Made by a program: the position numbers and the translations under genes. From positions 1-43,064 of the forward strand of contig CAJQJL010000174.1 in NCBI GenBank assembly GCA_905478665.1: a stretch of DNA of 43,064 bases, in the 5' to 3' direction. This stretch comes from an uncultured Flavobacteriales bacterium (GTDB lineage Bacteria > Bacteroidota > Bacteroidia > Flavobacteriales_D > Crocinitomicaceae). Every line of letters starts with the position of its first letter. Position 1 is the stretch's first letter. A model generated the notes under the pieces. The model did not search any database and was not told the origin of the DNA. It was given only the letters and a program-made list of their open reading frames with translations. Shown in pieces: positions 30,732 through 40,604 of the stretch.

Positions 30732-31800
30732 CCGTGACGGAACATTGGTTATTGAACCGCCGATAGATTTCCAGCTTGACAGTCTTGAAAAACTGGAATT
30801 CTATCCTGGCGTTTTTCAGTGGCTTTCCAAAATTGCCGTAGAACTCGATTACGAATTGGTCATGGTTACAAATCAGGATGGATTGGGAACAAGCTCATTT
30901 CCTGAGAATACATTTTGGCCGACACAGAACAAAATTATTCAAGCATTCGAAAATGAAGGAATTGAATTTAGCGAAGTACTCATCGACAAAAGCCTTCCTG
31001 AAGACAATGCACCGACACGGAAACCAGAAACGGGACTTTTGAATAAGTACATTTTTGGGGATTACGATCTAAGTGCATCTTATGTCATTGGTGATCGGGA
31101 AACAGACATTGAACTCGCCAAAAACTTACAATCGAATGGAATTTTTCTTGGAGAAGAATGCAGTCTAGAAACGAGTCTCACCACCCAAAGTTGGAAAACC
31201 ATCTACGATTTCCTCAAATTCAAACCAAGGACAGCTAAACGGAACAGAACAACCAAGGAAACAGCTATTGATATTCAAATCAATCTTGATGGTTCTGGAA
31301 ATAGTAACATCTCCACAGGACTTGGCTTTTTTGATCACATGTTGGAGCAAATTGCCAAACACGGGGAAATTGATTTAACCGTTCAAGTTCAAGGCGATTT
31401 AGAAATTGATGAGCACCACACCATTGAAGATGTAGCAATTACGCTTGGTGAAACATTGAATGCTGCCTTGGGCTCCAAAAAAGGCGTCGAACGCTATGGT
31501 TTTCTATTGCCAATGGACGATTGTTTGGCGCAGGTAGCCATCGACTTTGGAGGTCGACCTTGGCTGGTTTGGGATGTAAATTTCAAACGGGAAATGATTG
31601 GTGAAATGCCGACAGAAATGTTCATGCACTTCTTCAAGTCGTTTAGTGATGGAGCTAAGTGCAACCTGAACATTAAGGCAGAAGGAGCGAATGAACACCA
31701 CAAAATAGAATCCATCTTCAAGGCACTTTCAAGAGCACTAAAAATGGCAATTAAACAAACGGATGAATTCTCCATTCCGAGTACAAAAGGAACACTATGA
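30709..31800 (+). CDS. hisB: Bifunctional histidinol-phosphatase / IGP dehydratase (hisB)
   Basis: The 363-residue protein fuses two steps. Residues 1-170 are a HAD-type histidinol-phosphate phosphatase ([20 protein letters not shown] with the nucleophile Asp, VMVTNQDG, and [16 protein letters not shown]). Residues ~175-363 are imidazoleglycerol-phosphate dehydratase ([60 protein letters not shown], and [20 protein letters not shown]). The fusion is usual in Bacteroidota and Enterobacteria. Overlaps hisC by 23 bp and hisH by 4 bp. Confidence 0.97.
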   Translation: MKKVLFIDRDGTLVIEPPIDFQLDSLEKLEFYPGVFQWLSKIAVELDYELVMVTNQDGLGTSSFPENTFWPTQNKIIQAFENEGIEFSEVLIDKSLPEDNAPTRKPETGLLNKYIFGDYDLSASYVIGDRETDIELAKNLQSNGIFLGEECSLETSLTTQSWKTIYDFLKFKPRTAKRNRTTKETAIDIQINLDGSGNSNISTGLGFFDHMLEQIAKHGEIDLTVQVQGDLEIDEHHTIEDVAITLGETLNAALGSKKGVERYGFLLPMDDCLAQVAIDFGGRPWLVWDVNFKREMIGEMPTEMFMHFFKSFSDGAKCNLNIKAEGANEHHKIESIFKALSRALKMAIKQTDEFSIPSTKGTL

Positions 31801-32375
31801 TAGCAATTGTAAAGTACAACGCAGGCAATATAAAGTCAGTGCAAAATTCACTGAACCGAATGGGCTATGCATCTGTTGTGACAGACGATCCTCAAACGCT
31901 AATGGAAGCAGAAAAAGTCATTTTCCCAGGCGTTGGAGAGGCAAGTTCAGCCATGCGTTATTTGCAAGAACGCGGATTGGATGAGGTGATTATCAACCTG
32001 AAACAACCTGTTCTGGGAATTTGTCTCGGCATGCAACTGATGTGTAAACAATCTGAGGAAGGTGATACGAAAGGCTTCGGAATCTTTAATTCAGTGGTAA
32101 AACGCTTTCCAACGACCGTTCGCGTTCCGCATATGGGCTGGAATGATTTTACGGAAATCAGAGATCCTCTCTTTCGGAATGTTGAGCGATCAGACAACAC
32201 TTATTTTGTCCATGGTTATTATGCAGAAATCTGTGATGATACTGTCGCGGTATGCAACTATGGCGTCGAGTTCAGTGCAGCATTGCAGAAGAACAATTTC
32301 TATGGCGTACAATTTCACCCTGAAAAGTCTGCCACCGTCGGAAATGAAATCTTAAAAAACTTTTTAGAATTATGA
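31797..32375 (+). CDS. hisH: Imidazole glycerol phosphate synthase, glutaminase subunit (hisH)
   Basis: The 192-residue amidotransferase releases ammonia from glutamine for HisF. The class I triad is visible: the nucleophile Cys in [20 protein letters not shown], and His/Glu in [13 protein letters not shown]. The N-terminus ([20 protein letters not shown]) and [11 protein letters not shown] are typical. Overlaps hisB and hisA by 4 bp each. Confidence 0.97.
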   Translation: MIAIVKYNAGNIKSVQNSLNRMGYASVVTDDPQTLMEAEKVIFPGVGEASSAMRYLQERGLDEVIINLKQPVLGICLGMQLMCKQSEEGDTKGFGIFNSVVKRFPTTVRVPHMGWNDFTEIRDPLFRNVERSDNTYFVHGYYAEICDDTVAVCNYGVEFSAALQKNNFYGVQFHPEKSATVGNEILKNFLEL

Positions 32376-33085
32376 AACTTATCCCCGCAATCGATATTAT
32401 CGATGGAAAGTGTGTACGCCTCAGCAAGGGTGACTACGCAACTAAGAAAATTTACAATGAAAACCCTGTAGAAGTGGCCCGCGAATTTGAAGCCAACGGA
32501 ATTAACTTCTTGCACTTGGTTGATTTAGACGGTGCGAAGTCGAAGGAAATTGTCAATCACAAAATCCTAGAAGACATCGCGACAAAAACGTCCCTTCAAA
32601 TTGATTTTGGCGGTGGACTAAAGTCGGATAAAGATGTGAAAATTGCATTTGATTCAGGCGCCAGTCAAATTACTGGAGGGAGTGTTGCAGCGAATAACCC
32701 AAGTATGTTTATCGGTTGGTTAGAAAACTACGGCGCCGACAAAATCATACTTGGAGCAGACTGCAACAACCGAAAAATCGCCACGAATGGTTGGCTTCAA
32801 CACTCACAGCTGGATGTAATCGAATTCATAAAAAGCTATGAGCAAAAAGGCGTGCGTCAGGTCATTTCCACAGACATAAATCTTGATGGAATGTTGTTGG
32901 GACCATCGTTGAAGTTGTACGATGAAATTCTAAAGTCCACCGATGTTAATTTAATTGCAAGTGGAGGCGTTTCTTCTATTGAAGATCTGCTGAAGTTAAA
33001 AGAACTCGGGTGTGAAGGGGTTATTATTGGCAAAGCCATCTACGAAGCAAAAATTTCACTAAAAGAACTCTCAGAATTATGTTAA
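32372..33085 (+). CDS. hisA: ProFAR isomerase (hisA)
   Basis: The 237-residue TIM-barrel enzyme isomerises ProFAR to PRFAR. It opens [20 protein letters not shown] (catalytic Asp8), and has [37 protein letters not shown] (second catalytic Asp in a position shared with the family) and [20 protein letters not shown]. Overlaps hisH by 4 bp and hisF by 7 bp. Confidence 0.97.
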   Translation: MKLIPAIDIIDGKCVRLSKGDYATKKIYNENPVEVAREFEANGINFLHLVDLDGAKSKEIVNHKILEDIATKTSLQIDFGGGLKSDKDVKIAFDSGASQITGGSVAANNPSMFIGWLENYGADKIILGADCNNRKIATNGWLQHSQLDVIEFIKSYEQKGVRQVISTDINLDGMLLGPSLKLYDEILKSTDVNLIASGGVSSIEDLLKLKELGCEGVIIGKAIYEAKISLKELSELC

Positions 33086-33837
33086 AGCGCAGAATAATTC
33101 CCTGTTTAGACATCAAGAATGGTCGCACTGTAAAAGGCATTAACTTCCTCAATATTCGCGATGCAGGAGACCCCGTTGAACTGGCAAAAAGATACGTCGA
33201 GGAAGGAGCCGATGAATTGGTTTTTCTGGATATTACAGCTACCGAAGAAAAGCGAGATACACTTGTTGAGTTGGTCGAACGAATTGCTAGCAAGATTAAC
33301 ATCCCCTTCACCGTTGGAGGCGGAATAAATTCGGTCAACGATGTAGCGCGAATGCTAAATGCTGGCGCAGACAAAGTTTCCATTAATTCTTCCGCAGTTC
33401 AATCTCCGGAACTAATCACAGAAATAGCAAACAGATTCGGGAGTCAGTCTGTTGTCGTCGCCATTGACACAAAAAAAACAAACACTGAATGGAAGGTTTT
33501 TGTGCGCGGAGGTAAAACCGAAACAGCACTAACGACTGTTGAGTGGGCAAAAAAAGCAGTTGCGCTTGGCGCAGGCGAAATCCTCTTAACTTCAATGAAC
33601 AACGACGGTACAAAAGAAGGTTTTGCACTTGAAATCACAGAAGAAGTAAGCAAAGCTGTAAACGTTCCTATCATCGCTTCAGGAGGTGCTGGATCAAAAG
33701 AAGATTTCAAATCTCTTTTTACGAAGACAACAGCAACAGGCGGATTGGCAGCCAGCATTTTTCACTACGGAGAAATTCCCATCTCAAAACTCAAAGAATA
33801 TTTACGAACCAATAAAATTCCAGTACGATGCAATTAG
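33079..33837 (+). CDS. hisF: Imidazole glycerol phosphate synthase, cyclase subunit (hisF)
   Basis: The 252-residue TIM barrel takes PRFAR and ammonia to imidazole glycerol phosphate and AICAR. Motifs are [20 protein letters not shown] (catalytic Asp), [60 protein letters not shown] (with the second catalytic Asp) and [13 protein letters not shown]. Overlaps hisA by 7 bp and hisI by 10 bp. Confidence 0.97.
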   Translation: MLKRRIIPCLDIKNGRTVKGINFLNIRDAGDPVELAKRYVEEGADELVFLDITATEEKRDTLVELVERIASKINIPFTVGGGINSVNDVARMLNAGADKVSINSSAVQSPELITEIANRFGSQSVVVAIDTKKTNTEWKVFVRGGKTETALTTVEWAKKAVALGAGEILLTSMNNDGTKEGFALEITEEVSKAVNVPIIASGGAGSKEDFKSLFTKTTATGGLAASIFHYGEIPISKLKEYLRTNKIPVRCN

Positions 33838-34430
33838 ATTTTACTAAAAACGATGACCTAGTACCTGTCGTAATACAGAACTCTGCAACCTTGCAAGTTT
33901 TAATGTTGGGTTACATGAATGAAGAAGCGCTCTCGAAAACAAGAAAAGAAGGGCTTGTTACTTTTTATAGTAGAAGCAAACAACGCTTGTGGACAAAAGG
34001 AGAAAGCTCAAAGAACTACTTGAAGGTCGATGACATTCAGGTTGATTGTGATATGGATACCCTGCTTATCAAAGCGACTCCATTGGGACCAACTTGTCAC
34101 ACGGGAACAACATCTTGCTTCGGAGAAGAAACGTCAAAAGGATTTATTTACGCACTAGAAAAGACGATCAATCAGCGCATAGATGAAGACGATCCCAATT
34201 CATACACCAATAAACTGTTCAAACGTGGAATCAATAAGGTTGCGCAAAAGGTTGGTGAGGAAGCTGTGGAAGTGGTGATAGAAGCAAAGGACGATAACGA
34301 TGACCTGTTCAAGAACGAAATGGCAGATTTATTCTACCACACACTTATTCTTCTGAAGGCGAAAAATATCAGCTTCAACGAAGTGGAAGAAGTACTCGCC
34401 AGTAGAAGTAGCTTGCCCGATGTGAAATAA
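33828..34430 (+). CDS. hisI: Bifunctional PR-AMP cyclohydrolase / PR-ATP pyrophosphatase (hisIE)
   Basis: The 200-residue protein joins HisI (residues 1-~105: [60 protein letters not shown] with the metal Cys/His ligands) and HisE (~110-200: [58 protein letters not shown]). It performs steps 2 and 3 of the pathway and ends the operon; a new promoter follows at once. Confidence 0.97.
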   Translation: MQLDFTKNDDLVPVVIQNSATLQVLMLGYMNEEALSKTRKEGLVTFYSRSKQRLWTKGESSKNYLKVDDIQVDCDMDTLLIKATPLGPTCHTGTTSCFGEETSKGFIYALEKTINQRIDEDDPNSYTNKLFKRGINKVAQKVGEEAVEVVIEAKDDNDDLFKNEMADLFYHTLILLKAKNISFNEVEEVLASRSSLPDVK

Positions 34431-34440
34431 AAAATCATTC

Positions 34441-34448
34441 TAACTTTG
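34441..34448 (+). promoter_or_regulatory. -7 promoter element of the outer-membrane barrel gene
   Basis: TAACTTTG fits TAnnTTTG and lies ~19 bp before the ATG at 34467, immediately after hisIE. A -33 element is weak (GCTTGC near 34411). It suggests the barrel gene is a separate unit, not the tail of the his operon. Confidence 0.5.
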
Positions 34449-34466
34449 CGACTCGACGTTTAAACT

Positions 34467-35783
34467 ATGCTTTTGATTCGTCTTATTTTAGTAATGACAA
34501 TGCTGCTCCCAATTCATGGAAAAGGGCAGACTGATTCCACGAGTTCGTTTGTTCTTTCGTTGGAATTCAGACCTCGTCTTGAATACCGAAATGGCTTTTC
34601 AGAATTGCCTGTAGATACCAGTAAAGCAGCTGCTTTTGTTTCGCAACGCACACGACTTTTTCTGACCTATCAACGACCAAAGTTTAAGTTTCATACTTCT
34701 TTGCAAGATATTCGTGTATGGGGTCAATATGGCTCAAATTCAACAGATAGTGGTTTTGGGATTTTTGAAGCATTTGCAGAAGCAGGAATTACAAAAAAAT
34801 GGGGTATTCGTATTGGACGGCAAGCAGTTGAACTAGACAATGGGCGACTTTTTTCTCGAGCAAATTGGAGTCAGGCATCAAGAGCTCATGAAGGAATAAA
34901 TATTATTTACAGAGGTTGGCGCATTCAATCAGAACTCATGACCTTTTACAATCAGTCTGGTGAGCAACTATTTGCAAACGATTACAGCCCAACGACCAAT
35001 TACACTTCTTTGAGTATTCATTATTTCAATATGAAGGTCAGGGATAACATTGACTTAACGCTTATCAATTCGGCGGATGGTTTTCAAAAGCTTAGCAACA
35101 GCAATATCATGTATGTGCGTGGAACCTCAGGAGGGCGAATTAACTTTAAACATAAGAAATTGAATCTTTCAGCTGCAGGATATTATCAATATGGGCAACT
35201 CCAGAGCGGGCAGCAAATTTCTGCTTACTATATTCAACCAGAGATCAAAGTCACCTTGAAGAAACTACAAGCTCGTTTGGGCGTAGAATACATGAGTGGT
35301 GATGATGTAACAGTGGATACAGAGATCTCTCATTCTTTTCAACCACTTTATGGAGTGTCTTTTAAGTTCATGGGGAACCTAAATCATTTCACTAGTTTCC
35401 CAAGTGACGTCGGTGGTGGAGGTCTCATTAATCCATACATTTTCTTACAATACAAGATCACTCCAAAGATTAAACTCAAATTAGAGGGACACACATTTTT
35501 TCTCGAAAACAATGTCATAATGGCGGGTGGCATTTTAGATCCTTTTCTCGGCATTGAAAGTGATTTAAAATTCAAGTATACGTTCAATGACTTTACATCA
35601 TTGGAATCAGGAATTGCCTACATGCTACCCAGTGAAAGTCTTGCTCGAATTCAATATAAAACGGCCTATGGGTATCGAAATCCGTTGTGGGGATTTGTCA
35701 TGGTAACATTTAAACCTGAACTCCTGAACATTAATACTAAATTGAAGAAGTCAAAAATGAATGAGGTATTAATCTCAGAATAA
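34467..35783 (+). CDS. Outer-membrane beta-barrel of Alginate_exp type
   Basis: The 438-residue protein has a signal peptide (MLLIRLILVMTMLLPIHGKG, cleavage near GQ) and a mature part made of alternating strands. LEFRPRLEYRNGFSELPVDT, FVSQRTRLFLTYQRPKFKFH, WGIRIGRQAVELDNGRLFSR, and WSQASRAHEGINIIYRGWRI are the usual features of the 'alginate export' family of 16-18-strand barrels. Many members are not about alginate but are general porins or specific solute channels. The barrel's last strand seems to be GFVMVTFKPELLNI, followed by a charged tail. As the first gene of the block leading to the ECF-like and Mos genes, it could admit molybdate or another anion; this is inference. Confidence 0.8.
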   Translation: MLLIRLILVMTMLLPIHGKGQTDSTSSFVLSLEFRPRLEYRNGFSELPVDTSKAAAFVSQRTRLFLTYQRPKFKFHTSLQDIRVWGQYGSNSTDSGFGIFEAFAEAGITKKWGIRIGRQAVELDNGRLFSRANWSQASRAHEGINIIYRGWRIQSELMTFYNQSGEQLFANDYSPTTNYTSLSIHYFNMKVRDNIDLTLINSADGFQKLSNSNIMYVRGTSGGRINFKHKKLNLSAAGYYQYGQLQSGQQISAYYIQPEIKVTLKKLQARLGVEYMSGDDVTVDTEISHSFQPLYGVSFKFMGNLNHFTSFPSDVGGGGLINPYIFLQYKITPKIKLKLEGHTFFLENNVIMAGGILDPFLGIESDLKFKYTFNDFTSLESGIAYMLPSESLARIQYKTAYGYRNPLWGFVMVTFKPELLNINTKLKKSKMNEVLISE

Positions 35784-35977
35784 CTTGTAATCGTATATAA
35801 GGTAAATGCATGGCTTCCAATTCTCTTTGCTGGAACATGAAAAATATACTCAAGAAAGCAACTGTTGGACATTGTGAGTAGCAAGATTGTTTTGACTAAA
35901 ACTGACAAAGCTTGGTTTTTAAGTTTGTACGAAATTGAAAGAAAATTTTTGGCATTACAAAACGCTCGTCTTTTTCT

Positions 35978-35985
35978 TAACTTTG
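35978..35985 (+). promoter_or_regulatory. -7 promoter element of the ECF-like/mosAB operon
   Basis: TAACTTTG (TAnnTTTG) lies 53 bp before the TTG start at 36039. The best -33 match (TTTGG near 35948) is 6-7 bp too far upstream, so confidence is moderate. The 255-bp gap 35784-36038 holds nothing else I can name. Confidence 0.5.
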
Positions 35986-36038
35986 GCTTCGATCAATAAT
36001 TGAACCTCTAAACAGTATTACTCAAATCATAGACTTGT

Positions 36039-37127
36039 TTGAAAAACGCGCTTAAAATACTATACATTTTTATTGCAGGCATCGGTGTCTTCTTCATCAA
36101 TGACATCTATATTTTGTCGGCGATAATAGGCGTACACCTCCTCTTGTTTCTTGTATATCCGTCAAAAGAAAAGAGCCTCAAGTTTTTATGGAAAGTCAAA
36201 TGGTTTGTTTTGATTATTTTCCTCTTTCATGCCTTGTCAGGCGCGAACGACATTGAACTTCTGAAACTAAAGAAGTGGACAGTTGCCCTCAGCTATGATG
36301 GTTTACTAAGAGGTAGTATCATGGCTTCAAAGCTTATTTCGATGCTCCTCATTACACAGGTGGTTCGCCTCACGATGAAGAAGAGGGACTTTGTTGACGG
36401 AATGACACGGATTGGATTGAGCCAGTCTTCTGCCGAAATCATTGACCAAATCATTGAGATTACCGCCCAAGAAAAAGGTGACAAACAGCGAAAAGGACAC
36501 CGAAAAAGTAAGAAGAATAAGGAGCAATCAGATGGAAATGAAGTGCGTTCAAGAGATGTCTTGTTCAAGGGGAAGGTTGGGAATATTCCAAAGAAATTAT
36601 TGAAGCGAATTGATTTCGCAAAAGATAAATTTGCCAATAACCCAAATGCTGTAGTGGCATCCTCCGCGTTGTCCGTTACCCTGATTCGAATGGTTAAAAT
36701 AGCCCCAGGCTTGCCGCTTGCTCCTGGTCACAAAAACATTCTGGTCTTGCCCGTTCTTATCTATGGAATCACCAAGTCAGAAAAGAAATTGGCTGGTTTA
36801 CAAATCGGGTTTATTTCAGGTGTACTTCATTTCACCATGGGCTTCGGAAAATACGGTCCATTAGGCATTTTACAATTTGCCATTTTAGGGTGGGTCATTG
36901 ACTTATTACTCATGCTACCTATTAAGCGAACTAACTTGCTTTTCTTAATGTTTGTTGGCGGAATGGGTGGTTTTGTGCGCATTTCAACGGAGATAATTCT
37001 CGCATATGTTCTGGGAATGCCTAACATATTTTATCTATTATATTTGCCGTACATAATTTCTCAGGTGTCCTTTGGTGTGGCATCTGGATTCATATCAAAA
37101 TCAATTATTAAACCGAAAGACGAATGA
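36039..37127 (+). CDS. Membrane protein joining an EcfT/CbiQ-like domain and an S-component-like domain
   Basis: The start is a TTG, since a stop lies three codons upstream; the product is 362 residues. Residues 1-~150 have five helices with the plan of the energy-coupling-factor T protein (CbiQ): ALSYDGLLRGSIMASKLISM, LLITQVVRLTMKKRDFVDGM, TRIGLSQSSAEIIDQIIEIT. A very charged linker follows (~155-200; KGHRKSKKNKEQSDGNE), then five or six helices with an S-component look: APGLPLAPGHKNILVLPVLI, GFISGVLHFTMGFGKYGPLG, ILQFAILGWVIDLLLMLPIK. No EcfA ATPase is in the window. The stop overlaps mosA by 4 bp (ATGA), so it is co-translated with the storage-protein genes. Transport of molybdate or tungstate is inferred. 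Confidence 0.7.
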   Translation: MKNALKILYIFIAGIGVFFINDIYILSAIIGVHLLLFLVYPSKEKSLKFLWKVKWFVLIIFLFHALSGANDIELLKLKKWTVALSYDGLLRGSIMASKLISMLLITQVVRLTMKKRDFVDGMTRIGLSQSSAEIIDQIIEITAQEKGDKQRKGHRKSKKNKEQSDGNEVRSRDVLFKGKVGNIPKKLLKRIDFAKDKFANNPNAVVASSALSVTLIRMVKIAPGLPLAPGHKNILVLPVLIYGITKSEKKLAGLQIGFISGVLHFTMGFGKYGPLGILQFAILGWVIDLLLMLPIKRTNLLFLMFVGGMGGFVRISTEIILAYVLGMPNIFYLLYLPYIISQVSFGVASGFISKSIIKPKDE

Positions 37128-37966
37128 GTCAATTTGTTAAAGATAAAGAGGAGAAAGGAAGAACACACATGGACTCACGTTTCATGCGTGAATCACTTGT
37201 TGACAAAGATGTTCTCCACTCCGCAGTAGTAGAAAATGAGATCGCCATACTTCCCTATTTGAACATTATCAATATAGGTGGGAAGAGTATCATCGACCGC
37301 GGAAGAGAGGGTGTATTCCCTGTTTTGGATGAACTCAAAGAATTGAAAGGAAAGTTCAAGTTTGTAATCGGTGTAACGGGTGGTGCACGCGTTAGGCATT
37401 CAATGGCAATTGGACTCGACTTTGGTTTGCCGACTGGTGGATTAGCCATGGTTGTTGGTGCCATAGAAGAACAAAATGCCACAATGATCTACTCATTAAT
37501 GGCCAAAGAAGGAGCCGTGCGTGTACCGAAAGATCATTACACAGATTTACCGCACTACCTCGATAACGGAATGATTCCGATTCTAACATCAAATCCACCG
37601 CATCACTACTGGGAAAAACCACCTAAAAATGGCGTATTGCCTGAAAGCGGAGCCGATTTTGGAGCTTACATGACAGCTGAGGGACTTGGTGGAAGATCAA
37701 TGATTTTTGTAAAAGATCAGGACGGACTATACGACAAAGATCCTTCAAAACATGCAGATGCGAAACATATAGAACGCATTTCAGCACAGGAGATTTTGGC
37801 AGGAGATTTTCCCGATCTAATTGTCGACCGAATGGTTATTGAAATGTTGGCAAAAGCGCGCCACGTGAAGGAAATTCATATTGTGAACGGTTTGAAACCC
37901 GGAAATATCACGAAAGCCATCAATGGAGAGAACGGAGGTACAATCATTTATAAAGAAGAGAAGTAA
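37124..37966 (+). CDS. mosA: Molybdenum storage protein alpha-like subunit (MosA-like)
   Basis: The 280-residue protein is an amino-acid-kinase fold of the Mo-storage type. After an N-terminal extension (HMDSRFMRESLVDKDVLHSA, resembling the start of the Azotobacter alpha subunit) come LNIINIGGKSIIDRGREGVF, GVTGGARVRHSMAIGLDFGL, PTGGLAMVVGAIEEQNATMI, NPPHHYWEKPP, GADFGAYMTAEGLGGRSMIF and VKDQDGLYDKDPSKHADAKH, ending VNGLKPGNITKAINGENGGT. GG(K/R)xx-DRG, the RARH/RVRH turn and the PP(Y/H)HxW loop set these apart from UMP kinase. The subunits form a hollow heterohexamer that stores polyoxomolybdate or tungstate using ATP. Adjacent to the beta subunit gene (1-bp overlap). Confidence 0.9.
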   Translation: MSQFVKDKEEKGRTHMDSRFMRESLVDKDVLHSAVVENEIAILPYLNIINIGGKSIIDRGREGVFPVLDELKELKGKFKFVIGVTGGARVRHSMAIGLDFGLPTGGLAMVVGAIEEQNATMIYSLMAKEGAVRVPKDHYTDLPHYLDNGMIPILTSNPPHHYWEKPPKNGVLPESGADFGAYMTAEGLGGRSMIFVKDQDGLYDKDPSKHADAKHIERISAQEILAGDFPDLIVDRMVIEMLAKARHVKEIHIVNGLKPGNITKAINGENGGTIIYKEEK

Positions 37967-38757
37967 TGAGCAAGATTGAAGAGTTATCGAACTTTATGGA
38001 AAACTCAATGGAGGAAGCTTCGTTGAACTATAAGAATGATTTACGCATCCTGCCTGACGTGAAAGTTATGAAACTTGGTGGGCAAAGCATTACAGATCGA
38101 GGACGAAAGGCTGTATTCCCTATTCTTGATGAAATTGTAGAAAACAGTGAAAAGCATGGAATCATCATCACAACAGGTGGCGGAACACGTGCACGTCATA
38201 CCTATCAAGTAGCAATTGACCTCGGAATGCCCGTTGGTGTTTTGGCTGAAATGGGTGGTGCAATTACCGTTCAAAATGCGCGAATGCTGCAAATGGTAAT
38301 GGCCAAGCATGGTGGAATCTTTTTAGATCATCTCGAATTTGAAAAAATTCCATTGTTTCTGAAATTGGGATGTATTCCTATCATGCCTGGAATGCCGCCG
38401 TATAGTTTTTGGGAAGATATTCCTGATCATGGATCGATTCCAGCACACAGAACGGACGCTGGTGCATTTTTTACAGCTGAAGCGCTCGGTGCAGATGCCG
38501 TTTATTTCATAAAGGATGAGAAAGGCTTGTACACTGAGGATCCCAAAAAGAATCCAGATGCTGAGTTCATTCCCAAAATTCATGTGGATGAGCTTCTCAA
38601 GATGGACTTGGGTGACCTCATCGTAGAGCGTGTTGTTCTTGAATATTTAAAGCGTGCAAAATTCGTTGAAAAGCTTGTTATCATAAACGGCCTGGAGAAA
38701 GGAGCCTTGACCAAAGCATTAAATGGAGAAGAAACTGGAACCATTATTTACCGTTAA
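37966..38757 (+). CDS. mosB: Molybdenum storage protein beta-like subunit (MosB-like)
   Basis: The 263-residue partner has LRILPDVKVMKLGGQSITDR then GRKAVFPILDEI, ITTGGGTRARHTYQVAIDLG, MPVGVLAEMGGAITVQNARM, MPGMPPYSFWEDIPDHGSIP, AHRTDAGAFFTAEALGADAV, YFIKDEKGLYTEDPKKNPDA, DLIVERVVLEYLKRAKFVEK and NGLEKGALTKALNGEETGT. The order and motifs match MosB of Azotobacter vinelandii, and the GGQS-x-DRGR and PPY-x-W loops are closer to beta than alpha. Together with MosA it would form the (ab)3 cage. The TAATG stop-start overlap with mosA implies equal synthesis. Confidence 0.92.
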   Translation: MSKIEELSNFMENSMEEASLNYKNDLRILPDVKVMKLGGQSITDRGRKAVFPILDEIVENSEKHGIIITTGGGTRARHTYQVAIDLGMPVGVLAEMGGAITVQNARMLQMVMAKHGGIFLDHLEFEKIPLFLKLGCIPIMPGMPPYSFWEDIPDHGSIPAHRTDAGAFFTAEALGADAVYFIKDEKGLYTEDPKKNPDAEFIPKIHVDELLKMDLGDLIVERVVLEYLKRAKFVEKLVIINGLEKGALTKALNGEETGTIIYR

Positions 38758-38866
38758 CGTATCGCTGATAAATTAATAACCAATCTAAATAAATGGGATT
38801 CTCAGGATATTTGAAAAAAAATCACGAAATTCGAATTCATAATTGAACACGAACAACTTTATTACT

Positions 38867-40597
38867 ATGAAAAGACTTTTACTTTTAACAGGTTTCCTTA
38901 CACTCTGTTTGACGAAATCTTTCGCGCAGACGGAGCCAATGTACGTTGTATCTCCTTATGTCGATTCTCTTTGGACGTATGACACAATCGCTGGAGCTGT
39001 GCAAATGCCAGGAACAGTTGTGCAAACAATCAATAATGATAGTACGATTACTGGTTTTAATGGCTTGGTTCACAACCCATGTACTGGTGAATTCTTTACC
39101 ATCGCAAAAGTTTCTGGTGTAACAGGACGTATTTTTGGTAGACTCAATGTCAATACTGGAATTTTTACAACTATTGGAAATACTGGTGATAATGTCGCAC
39201 AAATCTCAATGATCAACGACACATTATTTGCCGCAGTTACAGGAGATGGTGGTACAGCTAGTGAAACACTTCACTTTTTAGATCCATCAACAGGTGCTCT
39301 TACACTTGTTACAGCCCTTGGAGCAGGTAGTGATGGAGAATGCATTGGCTATTGCCCTGAAGATACAGCTATCTACCATTGGTCAGGAAGAGATACAGCT
39401 CCAGCAATGGATCGAATCACTTTTGCTAGTGGAAACTTTACAGGTCCAGCGACAGTGACACCTGTTACAAGAACAGGTTATAACTACGATGAACCCCACG
39501 GCGTAACTTACATTGGAAATGGAGAGTTTTTAATGGCTAATTTGGATCAGGAATTCATCATTATTGATACATCAGGTTTTGCTACTTTGCAGACTTATGC
39601 TGTACATAACTATTATAAGGGACTTGCTTACGGAAGCACACCTTCAGTTTGGGTTGCAGGTGCGGATTCAATTTGTCCTTATGGTGATTCAACCTTAATG
39701 ATTGCCTCATCGGCAGATGCTTATCAATGGTATCTTGATGGAAGTGCAATAGCAGGAGCTACAGCCGATAGTATCTACGGAATTGCTACAGGAGCATATA
39801 TGTGTGAATTAACAAAAGGAGCATGTACAAGTTTTGCGCCCGACACATTAAACATCTTCCTTTATCCTTATGACGCTGCAGATGTTACACCATTAATGGC
39901 TGGTTTCTGTGCTGGCGACAGTGTAATGCTTGCTGGTAACACATTAGGTGGAGCATCAGAATGGTGGTATGGTGGCGCGATGGTTGGTTCTTCAACAGAC
40001 CTATATGCGACTTCGGCAGGTACTTACACATACATTCTATATGAATCAACTGGTGCAAATGGTTGCTACGATATGATTGATGTTCCAGTTATGGAATATG
40101 CGTTGCCTACTTCATCATCTACAACTACAGATGAGATGTTAGGAAATGACGGAACGATTGACCTTACAATTACAGGTACTGCAAGTCCATTCATCATCGA
40201 TTGGGATAATGATGGAACTGGAGATAACGATGATACGGAAGATCTTTCTGGATTGACAGCGGGGACATACATTGTTGTTGTAACAGATACTAACGGATGT
40301 ATGACAACTGAAACTGTAATTGTTGGTTCACAAGTTGGATTGGATGAATTCACTGCACAAACAGGATTGAACATCTTCCCAAATCCAAACAACGGGATCT
40401 TCTCAGTAGAGATTACAAACATGCCTGAGGCAACTGTAACAATGCAAATTGTAAATGCAGCTGGTCAGGTTGTGACATCGAATTCATTCACTTCAAACAC
40501 ACTAGACGTGAATATTCAAGAATTTGGAGCAGGTATCTATACAATGGTTCTTACAGATGGAACATTGAGAACTGCGAAGCAAATCATTGTGAAGTAA
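38867..40597 (+). CDS. Secreted T9SS cargo protein with beta-propeller-like and adhesin-like parts
   Basis: The start is taken as the ATG at 38867, giving MKRLLLLTGFLTLCLTKSFA Q (signal peptide). The product is 576 residues. The first ~275 residues hold repeated strand-turn units (GRIFGRLNVNTGIFTTIGNT, GTASETLHFLDPSTGALTLV), suggesting a propeller-like fold. The middle has Ig-like repeats, for example ADSICPYGDSTLMIASSADA. The last ~80 residues are the T9SS type A sorting domain: GLDEFTAQTGLNIFPNPNNG IFSVEITN ... GAGIYTMVLTDGTLRTAKQI. The tail is cut as the protein crosses the outer membrane. It follows mosB by ~110 bp and has no sign of a metal role. Confidence 0.9.
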   Translation: MKRLLLLTGFLTLCLTKSFAQTEPMYVVSPYVDSLWTYDTIAGAVQMPGTVVQTINNDSTITGFNGLVHNPCTGEFFTIAKVSGVTGRIFGRLNVNTGIFTTIGNTGDNVAQISMINDTLFAAVTGDGGTASETLHFLDPSTGALTLVTALGAGSDGECIGYCPEDTAIYHWSGRDTAPAMDRITFASGNFTGPATVTPVTRTGYNYDEPHGVTYIGNGEFLMANLDQEFIIIDTSGFATLQTYAVHNYYKGLAYGSTPSVWVAGADSICPYGDSTLMIASSADAYQWYLDGSAIAGATADSIYGIATGAYMCELTKGACTSFAPDTLNIFLYPYDAADVTPLMAGFCAGDSVMLAGNTLGGASEWWYGGAMVGSSTDLYATSAGTYTYILYESTGANGCYDMIDVPVMEYALPTSSSTTTDEMLGNDGTIDLTITGTASPFIIDWDNDGTGDNDDTEDLSGLTAGTYIVVVTDTNGCMTTETVIVGSQVGLDEFTAQTGLNIFPNPNNGIFSVEITNMPEATVTMQIVNAAGQVVTSNSFTSNTLDVNIQEFGAGIYTMVLTDGTLRTAKQIIVK

Positions 40598-40604
40598 ATC
40601 ATTC

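Noticed and set aside
34467-35783. Last gene of the histidine operon
   Set aside because: It is an outer-membrane barrel with its own TAnnTTTG element just upstream, not a biosynthetic enzyme.
35784-36038. Molybdenum-cofactor riboswitch upstream of the ECF-like gene
   Set aside because: I searched the 255-bp gap by eye for paired helices of the known Moco type and saw none; only a promoter element is supported.
37124-38757. Tandem UMP kinases (pyrH-like)
   Set aside because: The GGQS-x-DRGR start, RARH turn, PPY/PPHH-x-W loop and the overlapping pair fit the Mo-storage subunits; a housekeeping pyrH is single and lies beside tsf/frr.
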